DNA of 51,444 nucleotides from an uncultured Methanobrevibacter sp. (GTDB lineage Archaea; Methanobacteriota; Methanobacteria; Methanobacteriales; Methanobacteriaceae), in NCBI GenBank assembly GCA_900318035.1, contig ONJC01000016.1, positions 1 through 51,444 on the forward strand, read 5' to 3'. The first letter of the stretch is position 1. Each line of letters starts with the position of its first letter. The notes beneath the pieces are model-generated. The model did not search any database, was not told the DNA's origin, and saw nothing but the letters and a program-made list of their open reading frames with translations. The position numbers and the translations under genes were made by a program. Below, in pieces: positions 8,431 to 18,086 of this stretch.

Positions 8431-10260
8431 ATGTCAAATTCTCTATTCTGTCCAAATTGTGGAATGTTAAAAACTAATTGTACTTGTGGAAATTCAAGCA
8501 ATAAGAAGTCTAAAGGTCCTACTAATCTGTTTAGCTTTAAAAAGCCAATTTCACATTCTATTTTAGATGATGAAATTCCTGAGGTCTATTCAATAGACAA
8601 TCATAAGCTAGATGAGGGGACTGTTGCCTATTTAAAGGAGTTATATCCTCATATTGATGAGGAGATAATAGAAAATTTCCCATTTACAGAACCTAGATTC
8701 GGTCAGTTGGATATTATACAGAACATCAATGATGCAATAAGGCAAGGATACAAATATATTATTTTGGAGGCGGGTACAGGTACTGGAAAATCTGCTATTG
8801 CAACCACACTTGCTAAAATGTATGAATCCGCATATATACTGACAATGACTAAACAGCTGCAGTCACAATACTCTAATGAGTTTGATTTTCCTCTGGTTAA
8901 GGGAAGAGGAAATTTTGCCTGTTTGAACAGTAATTTGGATGCAACCTGTGATATGGGCACATGTAAAACCACACCAACTTCCAGCAATTTCTTCTGTTCT
9001 TTTGGAGTTGCAAAAAATCCTACACTGGATGCTGAGCTGGCATTTGAGGATTCCTATGGGGGAGCAGTATTTTACCAATCTTCCAATCACTGCCATTATT
9101 GGAATCAGAAGGCAAATGCAATCAACTCTCCAATTACATTAATGAATTATGATTATGCCATTGTAGAGCTGAATTATGTAAAGCATTTTGCTCCACGTTC
9201 CCTATTGATATTGGACGAAGCCCATAACATTGAAAATAAGTTGATGGCGACAATGGAAGTTACTCTCTACAACAGGACCTTGGAAAAGGACATTAACAAA
9301 AGAATATCTGATGAAACTTTAAAAAACGGTGAACTTGAAGACTGGAAAATGGAAATTGATGCCATCAGGGACAGTTATGAAGATATTGACCTTAAGGATG
9401 TCACTAAAAACAAGGCCGATAGAATCAGATCAACAATTTCAAGACTCAAAACACTGAGCAATAATTTGGAAAAGGAACCTAAAAACTGGGTAATTGATGC
9501 TGAAGAAGCAGGTGTTGTTTTCAAACCGTTAAGGGTTCACCATTATGCAAAGGATAATCTGTTGAAATATGGGGATGTTGTTATTTTTATGAGTGCTACA
9601 ATTCTTTCCCATAAGATGTTTTCAAAATGGCTGGGATTAAATCCTAATGAAGTGTATCACATTAAGGTTGACAGTCCATTCACAAAAGAAAAAAGGCCTA
9701 TTATTTTAAATTTGGCAGGTAAAATGTCAGCCAACAGAATTAAGAATACTGCCCCGAAAACCATTCCAATCCTTCAGGAAATTCTAAAAAAGCATGAAAA
9801 CGATAAAGGTTTGATACACACTCACAGCTATAAATGCCAACAATACATTGTTAATAATTTATATAACTCAAGATTAATTTCCCATTCATCCAAAAACAGG
9901 GAACAAATTTTAAATTTCTTTGAAAAAGATGAAAATCCTCTGGTTTTAGTTTCACCTTCAATGAGTGAAGGTGTTGACCTGCCTTATGATAAATGCAGAT
10001 TCCAGATAATCTATAAGATGCCGTTTCCGTATCTTGGGGATAAGCAGGTAAATATGAGGATGAAAAGGGACAAAAAATGGTATGCATATAAAACTGTAAT
10101 GACTCTTATGCAGGCGTATGGCCGTGGTATGAGGGCAGAAGATGACTCCTGCTATACATATATCATTGACAGTGACATTAACATGCTGTTTAAAAGTCCA
10201 ATGTATAGGTCTTTGATTCCGGACTTTTTTAAAGAAGCAGTTGTCAGAGTAAAAAATTAA
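8431..10260 (+). CDS. DinG/XPD-like superfamily 2 DNA helicase
   Basis: This 609-residue ATP-dependent helicase has a short N-terminal zinc knuckle (CPNCGMLKTNCTCG), Walker A (EAGTGTGKSAIATTL, near residue 115), the DEAH box (LLILDEAHN), motif III (VIFMSATIL), and the C-terminal motifs SPSMSEGVDLP and QAYGRGMRAEDD. Between motifs I and II lie cysteines at FACLN, ATCDMGTC, FFCSF and NHCHYW, in the place where XPD, Rad3 and DinG carry a [4Fe-4S] cluster, so a cluster is likely. It probably unwinds 5'-to-3' during repair, as relatives do; which of DinG or XPD it replaces cannot be told. The zinc knuckle is an extra relative to both. It has no ribosome site and seems to be leaderless. Confidence 0.9.
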   Translation: MSNSLFCPNCGMLKTNCTCGNSSNKKSKGPTNLFSFKKPISHSILDDEIPEVYSIDNHKLDEGTVAYLKELYPHIDEEIIENFPFTEPRFGQLDIIQNINDAIRQGYKYIILEAGTGTGKSAIATTLAKMYESAYILTMTKQLQSQYSNEFDFPLVKGRGNFACLNSNLDATCDMGTCKTTPTSSNFFCSFGVAKNPTLDAELAFEDSYGGAVFYQSSNHCHYWNQKANAINSPITLMNYDYAIVELNYVKHFAPRSLLILDEAHNIENKLMATMEVTLYNRTLEKDINKRISDETLKNGELEDWKMEIDAIRDSYEDIDLKDVTKNKADRIRSTISRLKTLSNNLEKEPKNWVIDAEEAGVVFKPLRVHHYAKDNLLKYGDVVIFMSATILSHKMFSKWLGLNPNEVYHIKVDSPFTKEKRPIILNLAGKMSANRIKNTAPKTIPILQEILKKHENDKGLIHTHSYKCQQYIVNNLYNSRLISHSSKNREQILNFFEKDENPLVLVSPSMSEGVDLPYDKCRFQIIYKMPFPYLGDKQVNMRMKRDKKWYAYKTVMTLMQAYGRGMRAEDDSCYTYIIDSDINMLFKSPMYRSLIPDFFKEAVVRVKN

Positions 10261-10261
10261 A

Positions 10262-10335
10262 CGGACCTGGAGGGATTTGAACCCCCGATCTCAGGATCCG
10301 AAGTCCTGCGTCATTCCTGACTAGACCACAGGCCC
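10262..10335 (-). tRNA. tRNA-Arg, anticodon UCG
   Basis: On the minus strand the acceptor arms GGGCCTG (5') and CAGGTCC pair, including one G-U, with a G discriminator. The anticodon arm CAGGA-CTTCGGA-TCCTG presents TCG, reading CGA codons. The T arm is GGGGG-TTCAAAT-CCCTC. The gene is 74 bases, has no intron and does not encode CCA. It lies between two genes with only short spacers. Confidence 0.97.
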
Positions 10336-10357
10336 AGAAAATTAAAATTAAATGAGA

Positions 10358-11320
10358 TTATTTTTTATTTTCATTATCAATCATAGGCATCTCATCAACT
10401 TCAGCAAAAATATCATCGATAGATTCATTTTCACGAACTGCCTGTTGATATTCGATTTCTTCAATTTCTTTAGCAGTCAAACCTTTTCTATCATCAGGTT
10501 TTTCACGTGCAGGGGGAATGTTATCCAATTCCTCTTGTGTTGGTGATGTTTTTTTATCGGGTGAGACGGATTTTTTGAATTTATATTTCAAATCTTTAAT
10601 ATTAAATTCTCCTATTTTGTAAGAATCCTTATCCAATGGAATATTACTTTTAGGAACAGTTTTTTCCTCTTCAGGTTCTTTTTTTATGTTGGATTTGATT
10701 TCTTCTCCATTTTCAATTGAGTTTATACTAGAAGATACGCTCTCAAATGGATTTTTAAATCCGATAATTTTGTAAATTCCATAGATTAAGAATAATAATC
10801 CGAATATTAAAAATATAACTGATATAAAGTTGCTTTCACCTGAAACAACATTATCAATTACTCTATCACTACGTGAACTGAAAACAATTGCTGAAATAAC
10901 AAGTAATAATAATCCTAATAATGTACTGACAATAGCTAAAATAGGTGTTCTTCCAATTTTGGCATGTACTACTCTGTCGAATCCGTCACTCATGCTTGAT
11001 GAATAATCTTCGTAAGCTTCATCATTTTCATTTGATTCGTCAGATTCTATTTCTTTTTCTTTTGGAGTTTTGATTAAAAAATCATCATTAATATCATTTT
11101 TTTCTAAATTTATAGCAGGTTCCTCTTCATCACCTGGGTGGTAGATGAATTCATCATCAATTCCTAAATCGTCGTAGTTTACTTGATCTTCATTGAGATA
11201 GTTGATTAGCTCAATATCCTCTTCATATTCTTCGCTATCTTCAGGGGCATTGGCATCAGTTACATTGTCAATCATGTCTTTGAGATTAGAAATTCTATGC
11301 TCTTTTTTAGAATCTTTCAT
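10358..11320 (-). CDS. Acidic membrane protein with two central transmembrane helices, unknown function
   Basis: This product of about 320 residues has a very acidic N-terminal part (long runs of Asp and Glu, residues 1-120), two adjacent hydrophobic helices (ILAIVSTLLGLLLLVISAIV, and FLIFGLLFLIYGIYKI about 20 residues later) and a charged, Lys- and Pro-rich tail. The tail and head probably both face the cytoplasm. No enzyme motif is seen, and I do not recognise a named family. ATG at 11320 follows GAGGATTAAT, and the gene begins 11 bases after the tfs stop, so it is probably co-transcribed with the transcription factor. Short linkers rich in Ser and Glu suggest flexible regions. Confidence 0.75.
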   Translation of the reverse strand: MKDSKKEHRISNLKDMIDNVTDANAPEDSEEYEEDIELINYLNEDQVNYDDLGIDDEFIYHPGDEEEPAINLEKNDINDDFLIKTPKEKEIESDESNENDEAYEDYSSSMSDGFDRVVHAKIGRTPILAIVSTLLGLLLLVISAIVFSSRSDRVIDNVVSGESNFISVIFLIFGLLFLIYGIYKIIGFKNPFESVSSSINSIENGEEIKSNIKKEPEEEKTVPKSNIPLDKDSYKIGEFNIKDLKYKFKKSVSPDKKTSPTQEELDNIPPAREKPDDRKGLTAKEIEEIEYQQAVRENESIDDIFAEVDEMPMIDNENKK

Positions 11321-11331
11321 ATTAATCCTCT

Positions 11332-11640
11332 TTAATCGTATGCTCTCCAAGTATGTTTACATTTGGTACATTTAAATATTCTTGTTGGCGCTTCATCAGC
11401 ACTACGAGTTTGAAGTAATGTATATGTAGCTTTATCATGTCCGCATTCAGGACAAGTTTCATTTACAGTAGGAGCAACATCTACATCTTCTCCAAGCATT
11501 TTAACATTTTCTTCAGCTTCTACTTTCTTAGAAACTTCATATCCGTCATTACCTGATAAATCTTTATTATATCCACAATTACATTCTAATTTACCATTTT
11601 TTGGAAGTAACATAGCTCCACATTCAGGACAAAATTCCAT
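11332..11640 (-). CDS. tfs: Transcription factor S (TFIIS-like RNA cleavage factor)
   Basis: This 102-residue protein has an N-terminal zinc ribbon (CPECGAM and CNCGYN) and a C-terminal TFIIS ribbon (CPECGHD and CTKCKHTW). Between the last two knuckles lies RSADEAPTRIF, the acidic Asp-Glu hairpin that reaches into the RNA polymerase secondary channel and stimulates cleavage of backtracked RNA. Length is exactly that of archaeal TFS. The acidic pair is intact, so it should be an active factor rather than an inhibitory paralogue. GGAGAG lies upstream of the ATG. It precedes the acidic membrane protein in the same operon. Confidence 0.96.
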   Translation of the reverse strand: MEFCPECGAMLLPKNGKLECNCGYNKDLSGNDGYEVSKKVEAEENVKMLGEDVDVAPTVNETCPECGHDKATYTLLQTRSADEAPTRIFKCTKCKHTWRAYD

Positions 11641-11721
11641 TTAACTCTCCTCTATTGTATAACTCATTAATAATTTATATAATAAATAAATCTTTTTTTT
11701 AACTTATTTAAATATATGGCT

Positions 11722-12144
11722 TTATAAATTCTTTTTTACTATTTTTAAGCAATCCTTAATTATTTTTTTGTGGTCAAAAGCAATTTTTATTTCATCTAAT
11801 TTTTCGGCTGAAAATATTGCAATATCACATGCATCGTCTTCAGCTTTTCCATCGTTGAAATTTCCTTTGGCTGTGTATGCTACTGTAATTGTGTGGCCTC
11901 TTGGGTCTCTGTCAGGTTCAGAATAAACATTAACTAAATCTATAAGTTCAACGTCAATGCTTGTTTCTTCTTTTGCTTCTCGTATTGCTGCGTTTTCTAC
12001 ACTTTCTCCATATTCTACAAATCCTCCAGGCAACGCCCAACAATTTTTGAAAGGGTCATTTCTTCTTTTTATTAAAATAAAGTTGAGATTATCATCAAAA
12101 ATAAATATGTCGGCTGTCAATGAAGGAATTTTGTAATCTGCCAT
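11722..12144 (-). CDS. NUDIX hydrolase, ADP-ribose pyrophosphatase type
   Basis: This 140-residue hydrolase contains a full Nudix box starting GGFVEYGES and containing REAKEETSIDVEL, the Mg2+-binding helix that cleaves nucleoside diphosphates linked to another group. The segment RRNDPFKNCWALPGG before it and the DRDPRGHTITVAY segment after it fit archaeal ADP-ribose pyrophosphatases, so ADP-ribose is a likely substrate. GTGAT precedes the ATG. It lies between rpo11 and tfs in the minus-strand core cluster but with spacers of 27 and 81 bases, so its membership of the operon is uncertain. Confidence 0.88.
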   Translation of the reverse strand: MADYKIPSLTADIFIFDDNLNFILIKRRNDPFKNCWALPGGFVEYGESVENAAIREAKEETSIDVELIDLVNVYSEPDRDPRGHTITVAYTAKGNFNDGKAEDDACDIAIFSAEKLDEIKIAFDHKKIIKDCLKIVKKNL

Positions 12145-12171
12145 TAAATCACATTAAAAATAATATTGAAG

Positions 12172-12450
12172 CTATAAAGCTTCATCAATAAGTTTTTTAA
12201 AATCAGCACTTTCTTTTTGGAGTTCTTCTGCTGCTTTTTTCAATACAATCCTAGGTCTTTTTCCTCTTTTGGTTTTGATAGTCATTTCCGGTTTTCCGGT
12301 AAGAGGGTGATCAATATTGTAAACAGCATATTCCACGTCAGGATCCTGCATCAGGATGTGTCTTAATGCATTGCAAACTCCGTGGCTTTCATCCTTTACA
12401 ATAAATGTTAATTCTAAAGTTTTATCTTCAATAATTTCAATATTTTCCAT
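12172..12450 (-). CDS. rpoL: DNA-directed RNA polymerase subunit L (Rpo11)
   Basis: This 92-residue protein is the archaeal counterpart of eukaryotic Rpb11 and of the N-terminal part of bacterial alpha. The motif SHGVCNALRHILMQDPDVEYAVY forms the dimerisation helix that pairs with Rpo3, and HPLTGKPEMTIKT follows, as in the family. It sits 14 bases after csl4, an archaeal arrangement that links RNA synthesis and RNA decay genes. The ATG follows AGGTTGAT. Confidence 0.96.
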   Translation of the reverse strand: MENIEIIEDKTLELTFIVKDESHGVCNALRHILMQDPDVEYAVYNIDHPLTGKPEMTIKTKRGKRPRIVLKKAAEELQKESADFKKLIDEAL

Positions 12451-12464
12451 TTTATCAACCTTAA

Positions 12465-13034
12465 TTAATCATTAACATAGTTTTTAGAAACTTTACGTTT
12501 CTCTTTTTTGTTACAAGTATTACATTGAAGCTCATTTTCTTTTGAGGTTGTGTGCATAAAGTCCCTGCAACGGGTACACATGGCTTTTAATACACCACAA
12601 TCGTTATCTACTGTTCCCAAGTCAACGTTATCTCCAGTAATTTTAACTACTTTCGCTTGAATGATGTCTCCTATTCTAAAGGCATCTGATAACTTTTCGA
12701 GATAATCCTTTTTTGCTTGAGATATGTGGATTGCACCCATATATGGTAGTGCCAATGGTCTTGCATTGTCTTTAATACAGTCAATTTTTACATTGGCTCT
12801 TTGAGGTTTTATGTCAGTTATTTGGCCATATACAATGTCACCAATTTTTAAGAGTGCTGGTTTGGCAGTACCCTCAACAGAAATAACCTTCATTTTTTGA
12901 TTAATTTTAACATTACCAAGTACAGATGATTTAATATCTCCGTTGTCATCATATGTACCGTCTCCTGGAAGGTATTGTTCAATTATTCCCAGTTTGTCTC
13001 CAGGCATTACTATTTTTTCTTCTTTCTTTTCCAT
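12465..13034 (-). CDS. csl4: Exosome RNA-binding subunit Csl4
   Basis: This 189-residue protein has the three parts of Csl4: an N-terminal domain with PGDKLGIIEQYLPGDGTY, a central S1 RNA-binding domain (GDIVYGQITDIKPQRANVKI through AFRIGDIIQAKVV), and a C-terminal zinc ribbon (CTRCRDFM with CNTCNKK). It caps the archaeal Rrp41/Rrp42 exosome ring and helps recruit RNA and DnaG. Length is normal. GGTGAT precedes the start. It lies after dph2 with a 73-base spacer and just ahead of rpoL. Confidence 0.95.
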   Translation of the reverse strand: MEKKEEKIVMPGDKLGIIEQYLPGDGTYDDNGDIKSSVLGNVKINQKMKVISVEGTAKPALLKIGDIVYGQITDIKPQRANVKIDCIKDNARPLALPYMGAIHISQAKKDYLEKLSDAFRIGDIIQAKVVKITGDNVDLGTVDNDCGVLKAMCTRCRDFMHTTSKENELQCNTCNKKEKRKVSKNYVND

Positions 13035-13107
13035 ATTAAAATCACCAAAATAAAGATTTATAAAAATTTCTTTAATATAATAATTTTATTTATATTAATA
13101 TTTAAAG

Positions 13108-14112
13108 CTATTTGTAACGTTCATGGAATAAAATTTCATCCAATTGATAATTTTCCCATTCCCTTTTGTTCAATACAATTTCCAATTCCTGTGGTGTTAA
13201 AAGTGGTTTTTTGTACATTTGAGAATCATCAATAGCTATTCTAGGACAAGCACTTACAACAAACGCCTCCAGTTCCATATATGGTAATAATATGTCTGGA
13301 TTAATGTTGTCGGCTAGAATGATGTAAGCTTCCATTTCATGTTCTTCGAGTATTTTTTTAAGCTCTTTTGCTAAAATCATCCGGTATTGGCCTTCCTTTG
13401 AAGAGACTATGATTCCCCATTTTCGGGCGGACCTGGCCTTTGTTATCCTTGCAAATCTGATTCTTAAAATTCTGTCTGCATACTCATCCATGCTTCTGAT
13501 TTCTGAGTTGTACGGATCCAGCGCCAAAACAGGTGCGCTTGAGAACAGTTTAATTCCCAGCGGATGGAAATTTCCACTTCCTATAAACAGGATTACATCA
13601 ACATCCAGCTCTTTTATCGATGAAAAATTACATCCCAAGACCTGTCCCTTTCTGGTTGATGGTGAAGAGCCCAGAATAACCTCTTTACCGTTGTCTTCAA
13701 GGAAATCCTTGGTTTCAGCTAAAAGATGAAGGTGTTGGGTTGTTGTAACAAGACCTATTCTTGAATGACCTTTAAGCTCTTCCAGGCATTTTTCAAGGTC
13801 TTTTTTAAGGTCAATGTTTGAAAACGCTTCAATAAATAGTGTTGGCACTTCGTATTTAAGCGGCAGAGGAGTGTGTCCGTAATGAACAATAAGGTCTACT
13901 GACCCTTTCATTTTCCAGTCGCTAACGTCACAGGCTCCAAAGCATGGGTCTCCTGAAATTATTACTGTTGCATCGGTTTCACTTTCAATTTGCCTGGCTA
14001 TTTTTACAGCTTGCATTTTAAGGCCTTCGGGGAACTGAAGTCCAACGGTTTTGGCATCCTTTGAGTTTATTTTGCGGATTACCTTATCCAAATCCATATC
14101 ATACATTGACAT
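13108..14112 (-). CDS. dph2: 2-(3-amino-3-carboxypropyl)histidine synthase (diphthamide step 1)
   Basis: This 334-residue enzyme starts diphthamide synthesis on the elongation factor 2 histidine, using a [4Fe-4S] cluster and SAM in a non-classical radical reaction. The three cluster cysteines are in [17 protein letters not shown] and [10 protein letters not shown], one per domain, as in archaeal Dph2. [11 protein letters not shown] near the start is also typical. The ATG at 14112 is used because it begins directly after the hpt stop; a slightly later ATG at 14106 would also fit. The near-overlap with hpt indicates translational coupling. Confidence 0.95.
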   Translation of the reverse strand: MSMYDMDLDKVIRKINSKDAKTVGLQFPEGLKMQAVKIARQIESETDATVIISGDPCFGACDVSDWKMKGSVDLIVHYGHTPLPLKYEVPTLFIEAFSNIDLKKDLEKCLEELKGHSRIGLVTTTQHLHLLAETKDFLEDNGKEVILGSSPSTRKGQVLGCNFSSIKELDVDVILFIGSGNFHPLGIKLFSSAPVLALDPYNSEIRSMDEYADRILRIRFARITKARSARKWGIIVSSKEGQYRMILAKELKKILEEHEMEAYIILADNINPDILLPYMELEAFVVSACPRIAIDDSQMYKKPLLTPQELEIVLNKREWENYQLDEILFHERYK

Positions 14113-14113
14113 T

Positions 14114-14683
14114 TTAATCTTCAATTGTACTTTCAATCACAACTTTTCCATCAACAACATCTAATTTTACAATGGATATGACATCTACTCCAGTTTTCTC
14201 TTTAACGATTTTCTTTCCGTCGCCTTTGTCAATGATGGCAACTACAGATTTCAAATCTAGTTTCATATCCCTCAATGTATTGATTAAGGCTATTAATGTT
14301 CCTCCGGTGCTTACTACATCATCAATAAGTAAAATTCTTTCGCCTTCATGCAAGTCATTGACATAAAGGTTTGATGAGCCGTAACCTGTTTTCTGATATA
14401 CTTCCTTTTCTCCCGGCAGGCCGTATTGTCTTTTACGGATTACAACAAACGGAATATCTGTTGCAAGGGATAATGCAGTTGCAAGATGTATTCCCATAGC
14501 TTCAACAGCCACAATTTTATCAATTTCCAAATTTGCATGCTTATAAACAGACATTGCCAATTCTCTAAGTATTTTAGCATCTATTGCCGGAACACCATCA
14601 CTAATTGGATTTACAAAGTAGTCGTAGTCACCTTTTTTAACAATTGGTGATTCTTCTAAAGATTTCTTTACTTCCTCTAACAT
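14114..14683 (-). CDS. hpt: Hypoxanthine/guanine phosphoribosyltransferase
   Basis: This 189-residue type I phosphoribosyltransferase makes purine nucleotides from free bases and PRPP. The PRPP loop is [17 protein letters not shown], and [16 protein letters not shown] with [14 protein letters not shown] match archaeal Hpt proteins. The ATG at 14683 is preferred because GTGAG sits five bases before it; an upstream ATG in frame adds four residues. It heads the minus-strand core cluster and is divergent from srp54 across about 95 AT-rich bases. Confidence 0.93.
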   Translation of the reverse strand: MLEEVKKSLEESPIVKKGDYDYFVNPISDGVPAIDAKILRELAMSVYKHANLEIDKIVAVEAMGIHLATALSLATDIPFVVIRKRQYGLPGEKEVYQKTGYGSSNLYVNDLHEGERILLIDDVVSTGGTLIALINTLRDMKLDLKSVVAIIDKGDGKKIVKEKTGVDVISIVKLDVVDGKVVIESTIED

Positions 14684-14777
14684 GGTCTCACACAAAAATT
14701 TTAAAACTTAGTTAAATATAAATATATTTTAATATAATTATATAATTTTTCTAAAATCAATTATTATTGTGATTATT

Positions 14778-16121
14778 ATGCTTGGAAATTTAGGAGAAAA
14801 TCTTACTAATACTATGAAAAAATTAGTAGGAATGTCTGTAATTGATAAAAAAACCATAAAAGAAGTTGTAAAAGATATACAACGTGCATTAATTCAATCA
14901 GACGTTAATATTAAGTTAGTATTAGAATTATCAAAAAAAATAGAATCCAGAGCTCTTGAAGAGGAACCTCCAAAGGGTATCACTCCAAGAGAACACATCA
15001 TAACAATTATCTATGAGGAAATGGTAAATCTGCTGGGCAGTGAAGCCGCCGGTTTGGAAATCAATGAAAGGCCGTATAAAATTTTATTCCTGGGTCTTCA
15101 GGGTAGTGGTAAAACAACCACCATCGGTAAATTATGCAGATATCTGCAGAAAAAAGGTTTCAATCCGGCAGTTGTCTGTACAGACACATGGAGGCCTGCC
15201 GCTTATGAACAGTTAAGGCAGCTAACCGAAGAGATGGACGTTCCTTTATATGGGGACCCTAACAATAAGGATGCACTTGATTTGGCCCAGAAAGGTTTGC
15301 AGGAATTTAAAAACAGAAAAGTCATTATCTTCGATACAGCAGGTAGGCACAAGGAAGAGGCCGATTTGATTGCTGAAATGGATCAACTGGACAATATAAT
15401 CAATCCGAATGAAGCCATTCTAGTCATTGACGGTACAATCGGTCAGCAAGCAGGTGAACAGGCAAGAGCATTTTCACAGGCTACAGATATCGGTTCAATC
15501 ATAATTACAAAACTTGACGGTTCAGCTAAAGGGGGAGGTGCACTGTCCGCTGTTGCAGAAACAGGTGCGCCAATCAAATTCATCGGTACAGGTGAGAGAA
15601 TAGATGACTTTGAACTCTTTGACCCTGAAAGATTTATTTCAAGATTGCTTGGAATGGGGGACATCAAATCCCTTATTGAAAAGGCCGAGGAAAACATTGA
15701 TGAGGACATTGCAGAAAAAACCATGAACAACATGCTGACTGGTAAATTCACATTGATGGACATGAAAAACCAGTTTGAAATGATGAACAAGATGGGTCCA
15801 ATGCAACAGGTCCTGAACATGATTCCTGGTATGGGAAACAAGATTTCAAAAGAAGCGTCCAAAATGACTGAGGATAAGATTGACACATATAAAATCATGA
15901 TGTCCTCAATGACTGAAGAGGAAATGCTCAATCCTAAAATCATCAAGCAGTCCCGTATAAGAAGAATTGCCCGTGGATCCGGAGTCCAAGAAAGTGAAGT
16001 CAAAGAACTTCTCAAATATTACAACAATACCAAAAAGACAATGAAAGGTATTGGAAAACGTGGAGGCCGTTTGGGCGGCGGTGCAATGAACCGTATGATG
16101 GGCCAATTTATGAATAGATAA
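14778..16121 (+). CDS. srp54: Signal recognition particle 54 kDa GTPase
   Basis: This 447-residue protein binds signal sequences on nascent chains and, with SRP RNA and FtsY, targets ribosomes to the Sec translocon. The N domain ([14 protein letters not shown]) is followed by the G domain with [35 protein letters not shown] and [10 protein letters not shown]. The C-terminal M domain, from about residue 300, is methionine-rich ([17 protein letters not shown]) and ends in the flexible [14 protein letters not shown] tail. GTGAT precedes the ATG at 14778. pus10 follows after one base. Confidence 0.97.
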   Translation: MLGNLGENLTNTMKKLVGMSVIDKKTIKEVVKDIQRALIQSDVNIKLVLELSKKIESRALEEEPPKGITPREHIITIIYEEMVNLLGSEAAGLEINERPYKILFLGLQGSGKTTTIGKLCRYLQKKGFNPAVVCTDTWRPAAYEQLRQLTEEMDVPLYGDPNNKDALDLAQKGLQEFKNRKVIIFDTAGRHKEEADLIAEMDQLDNIINPNEAILVIDGTIGQQAGEQARAFSQATDIGSIIITKLDGSAKGGGALSAVAETGAPIKFIGTGERIDDFELFDPERFISRLLGMGDIKSLIEKAEENIDEDIAEKTMNNMLTGKFTLMDMKNQFEMMNKMGPMQQVLNMIPGMGNKISKEASKMTEDKIDTYKIMMSSMTEEEMLNPKIIKQSRIRRIARGSGVQESEVKELLKYYNNTKKTMKGIGKRGGRLGGGAMNRMMGQFMNR

Positions 16122-16122
16122 T

Positions 16123-17331
16123 ATGTTTGAATTAGCTAGAACGATTTTAGAGGAAACTGACGGAAAAATCTGCAAAAATTGTCTGGGGCGCAAACTGTCA
16201 AAAACGATTGAAGGCGCCAACAACATAGAAAGGGCAGATAAAGTCTGCAGAGAACTTGACATTAATCTGGATGATGTGGATTGTGCAATCTGCAATAACC
16301 TGTTTGACAAGCTCGATGATGAGTTATACAAAAAGATAGATGATAAAATAAATCATCTGGGCATTGAATTCGACACATTTCTGGTAGGTTCAAAATTACC
16401 TAAGGATGTCCAACAGAAAGATGAGGAGCTGTCCGAAAAATTTGGCCTTACTGTTGAAACCATTAAAAAGGAAGTAAACAGATTAATAGGTCTTGGAATT
16501 TGGGAAAGATATGATAAGGAAGCGGAATTTGAAGCCCAGGATATTGTCTTTAACATTGATTTGACAGGTGAGCCTAAAGTCAGGATTCAAATCAATCCTT
16601 TATACATCGAAGGAAGATACAATAAGTTAAAAAGAGGTATTCCTCAAACAAAATGGCCATGCACCAAATGTAAGGGAAGAGGGTGTGAGGAATGCAACGG
16701 AACCGGAAAACAATATCCCGAATCAGTTGAAGAATTAATTTCCGAGCATTTTTTAAAGCTGACCCGGGGAAAAGAAGCCAAATTCCATGGTGCCGGTCGT
16801 GAAGACATTGATGTGCTCATGTTGGGTTCAGGAAGACCTTTTGTTCTTGAGATAAAGGAACCTAAAATCAGAAAATTGGATTTAAAAGAATTGGAAGAAA
16901 AAATTAATGAAATTAATGAGGGAAAAACCTCTTATCATAATTTACATGTTTGTGAGAGAAAAAGAAAAGCTGAAATCAAGCAGTCCTCTCCAGACACATA
17001 TAAAGTTTACAGAGCTCTTGTCAGGTGTGACGATGCATTTGACAAGGATAAATTAGAAAAATTAACGCAATTAAATGAAATTCACCAGCAAACTCCTTTA
17101 AGGGTTCTTAGAAGGCGTGCAGATAAGGTGCGCATTAAGCATGTTCTGGATTTGTCTTATGAAGTGATGGATGATAAGACATTCTGTATGACAATTAAGA
17201 CTGAAGGTGGATTATACATTAAAGAACTGATTTCAGGTGATGAGGGAAGAAGTCATCCTAATGTTGGTGAAATCTTAGGCGTTAATGCAATTTGTGAACA
17301 ATTAGACGTAATTGAAGTAAGTGAGAAGTAG
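16123..17331 (+). CDS. pus10: tRNA pseudouridine synthase Pus10
   Basis: This 402-residue enzyme makes pseudouridine 54 and 55 in archaeal tRNAs. The N-terminal part carries two pairs of cysteines (ICKNCLGR and DCAICNN) and a later knuckle (CTKCKGRGCEEC) for the THUMP-like zinc module. The catalytic core has HGAGREDIDVLMLGSGRPF, whose second Asp in EDID is the expected catalytic residue, followed by LEIKEPKIRKL. The C-terminal motif LYIKELISGDEGRSHPNVGE matches the family end. It starts one base after the srp54 stop and is followed six bases later by moaC, so the three form an operon. Confidence 0.95.
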   Translation: MFELARTILEETDGKICKNCLGRKLSKTIEGANNIERADKVCRELDINLDDVDCAICNNLFDKLDDELYKKIDDKINHLGIEFDTFLVGSKLPKDVQQKDEELSEKFGLTVETIKKEVNRLIGLGIWERYDKEAEFEAQDIVFNIDLTGEPKVRIQINPLYIEGRYNKLKRGIPQTKWPCTKCKGRGCEECNGTGKQYPESVEELISEHFLKLTRGKEAKFHGAGREDIDVLMLGSGRPFVLEIKEPKIRKLDLKELEEKINEINEGKTSYHNLHVCERKRKAEIKQSSPDTYKVYRALVRCDDAFDKDKLEKLTQLNEIHQQTPLRVLRRRADKVRIKHVLDLSYEVMDDKTFCMTIKTEGGLYIKELISGDEGRSHPNVGEILGVNAICEQLDVIEVSEK

Positions 17332-17337
17332 ATATTT

Positions 17338-17805
17338 ATGGCAGAAGAATTTACACATTTAACTGACAGTGGAGTGCACATGGTTGAAGTTGGGGGAAAA
17401 CCTGATCAAAAAAGAAGGGCAATAGCCAGCGGCAGCATATTTTTGGATAAGCATACAGTCGATTTGATTCAGAATGAAGAAATCAAAAAAGGTAACGTAT
17501 TAACAACCGCCCAAATTGCAGGAATTCAGGCCGTTAAAAACACTTCTTCAATAATTCCGCTTTGCCATCCTTTGGCTTTAACAGGAATAGAACTTGATTT
17601 TGAAGTTAAGGAAAATGAAATTATAGCAAGATGCGCAGTAAATACATTGGGTAAAACTGGTGTTGAAATGGAAGCCATTACCGGCGTCAGTGTTGCTTTG
17701 CTGACTGTATGGGACATGGTAAAAGCTGTTGAAAAAGATGAGGACGGACAATACCCAGATACAAGAATCAGTGATATTAAAGTAATTAAAAAAGAAAAAA
17801 TTTAA
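17338..17805 (+). CDS. moaC: Cyclic pyranopterin monophosphate synthase
   Basis: This 155-residue enzyme converts the MoaA product to cyclic pyranopterin monophosphate in molybdopterin synthesis. The conserved blocks KRRAIASGSIFL, PLCHPLALTG and GKTGVEMEAITGVSVALLTVWDM are all present, including the active-site Lys and the His-Pro loop. It supplies the cofactor for tungsten or molybdenum enzymes such as formylmethanofuran dehydrogenase and the formate dehydrogenase encoded at the end of the window. It is the last gene of the srp54 operon. Confidence 0.97.
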   Translation: MAEEFTHLTDSGVHMVEVGGKPDQKRRAIASGSIFLDKHTVDLIQNEEIKKGNVLTTAQIAGIQAVKNTSSIIPLCHPLALTGIELDFEVKENEIIARCAVNTLGKTGVEMEAITGVSVALLTVWDMVKAVEKDEDGQYPDTRISDIKVIKKEKI

Positions 17806-17807
17806 AG

Positions 17808-17818
17808 TTTATATATAA
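17808..17818 (+). promoter_or_regulatory. TATA box of the Sec61-beta gene
   Basis: TTTATATATAA lies about 60 bases before the ATG at 17875, just after the moaC stop; it gives the small gene its own promoter. Confidence 0.5.
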
Positions 17819-17874
17819 TGAAGAAAATAATTATATTCAGTTATTTTTATTAATTAATTTTATAGGAGATTACT

Positions 17875-18036
17875 ATGGCGAAAAAAGATAATAAGATTTC
17901 TATGCCTCAAACTGGTGCAGGTTTAGTAAGATACTTTGATGAAGAAAGTTTAGGTCCAAAACTGTCACCTGAGCATGTTATTGTAGCTACTATAATTTTA
18001 GCTATATTTTGTTTTGTTTTAAGATATTCAGCTTAA
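17875..18036 (+). CDS. secG: Preprotein translocase subunit Sec61-beta (archaeal SecG equivalent)
   Basis: This gene of 53 codons encodes a single-span tail-anchored membrane protein. The start [20 protein letters not shown] is followed by [15 protein letters not shown], the conserved archaeal Sec61-beta cytoplasmic segment, and then one hydrophobic helix ([15 protein letters not shown]). It associates with SecY and SecE in the protein-conducting channel. AGGAGAT lies before the ATG. The gene is followed at once by a strong hairpin terminator and hisF. It lies 70 bases after moaC, downstream of srp54, so two parts of the secretion pathway are close together. Confidence 0.95.
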   Translation: MAKKDNKISMPQTGAGLVRYFDEESLGPKLSPEHVIVATIILAIFCFVLRYSA

Positions 18037-18039
18037 AAA

Positions 18040-18072
18040 TATTGTTTTTTAAAAAACAATACTCTTTTTTTT
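18040..18072 (+). terminator. Terminator between Sec61-beta and hisF
   Basis: TATTGTTTTTT and AAAAAACAATA form a perfect 22-base palindrome at 18040-18061, followed by CTC and a run of eight T. Confidence 0.75.
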
Positions 18073-18086
18073 ATTTATATGATACT

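Noticed and set aside
15443..16015. Minus-strand open frame of 190 codons
   Set aside because: It is the antisense of the srp54 G and M domains, with unnatural Ser/Ile/Met composition.
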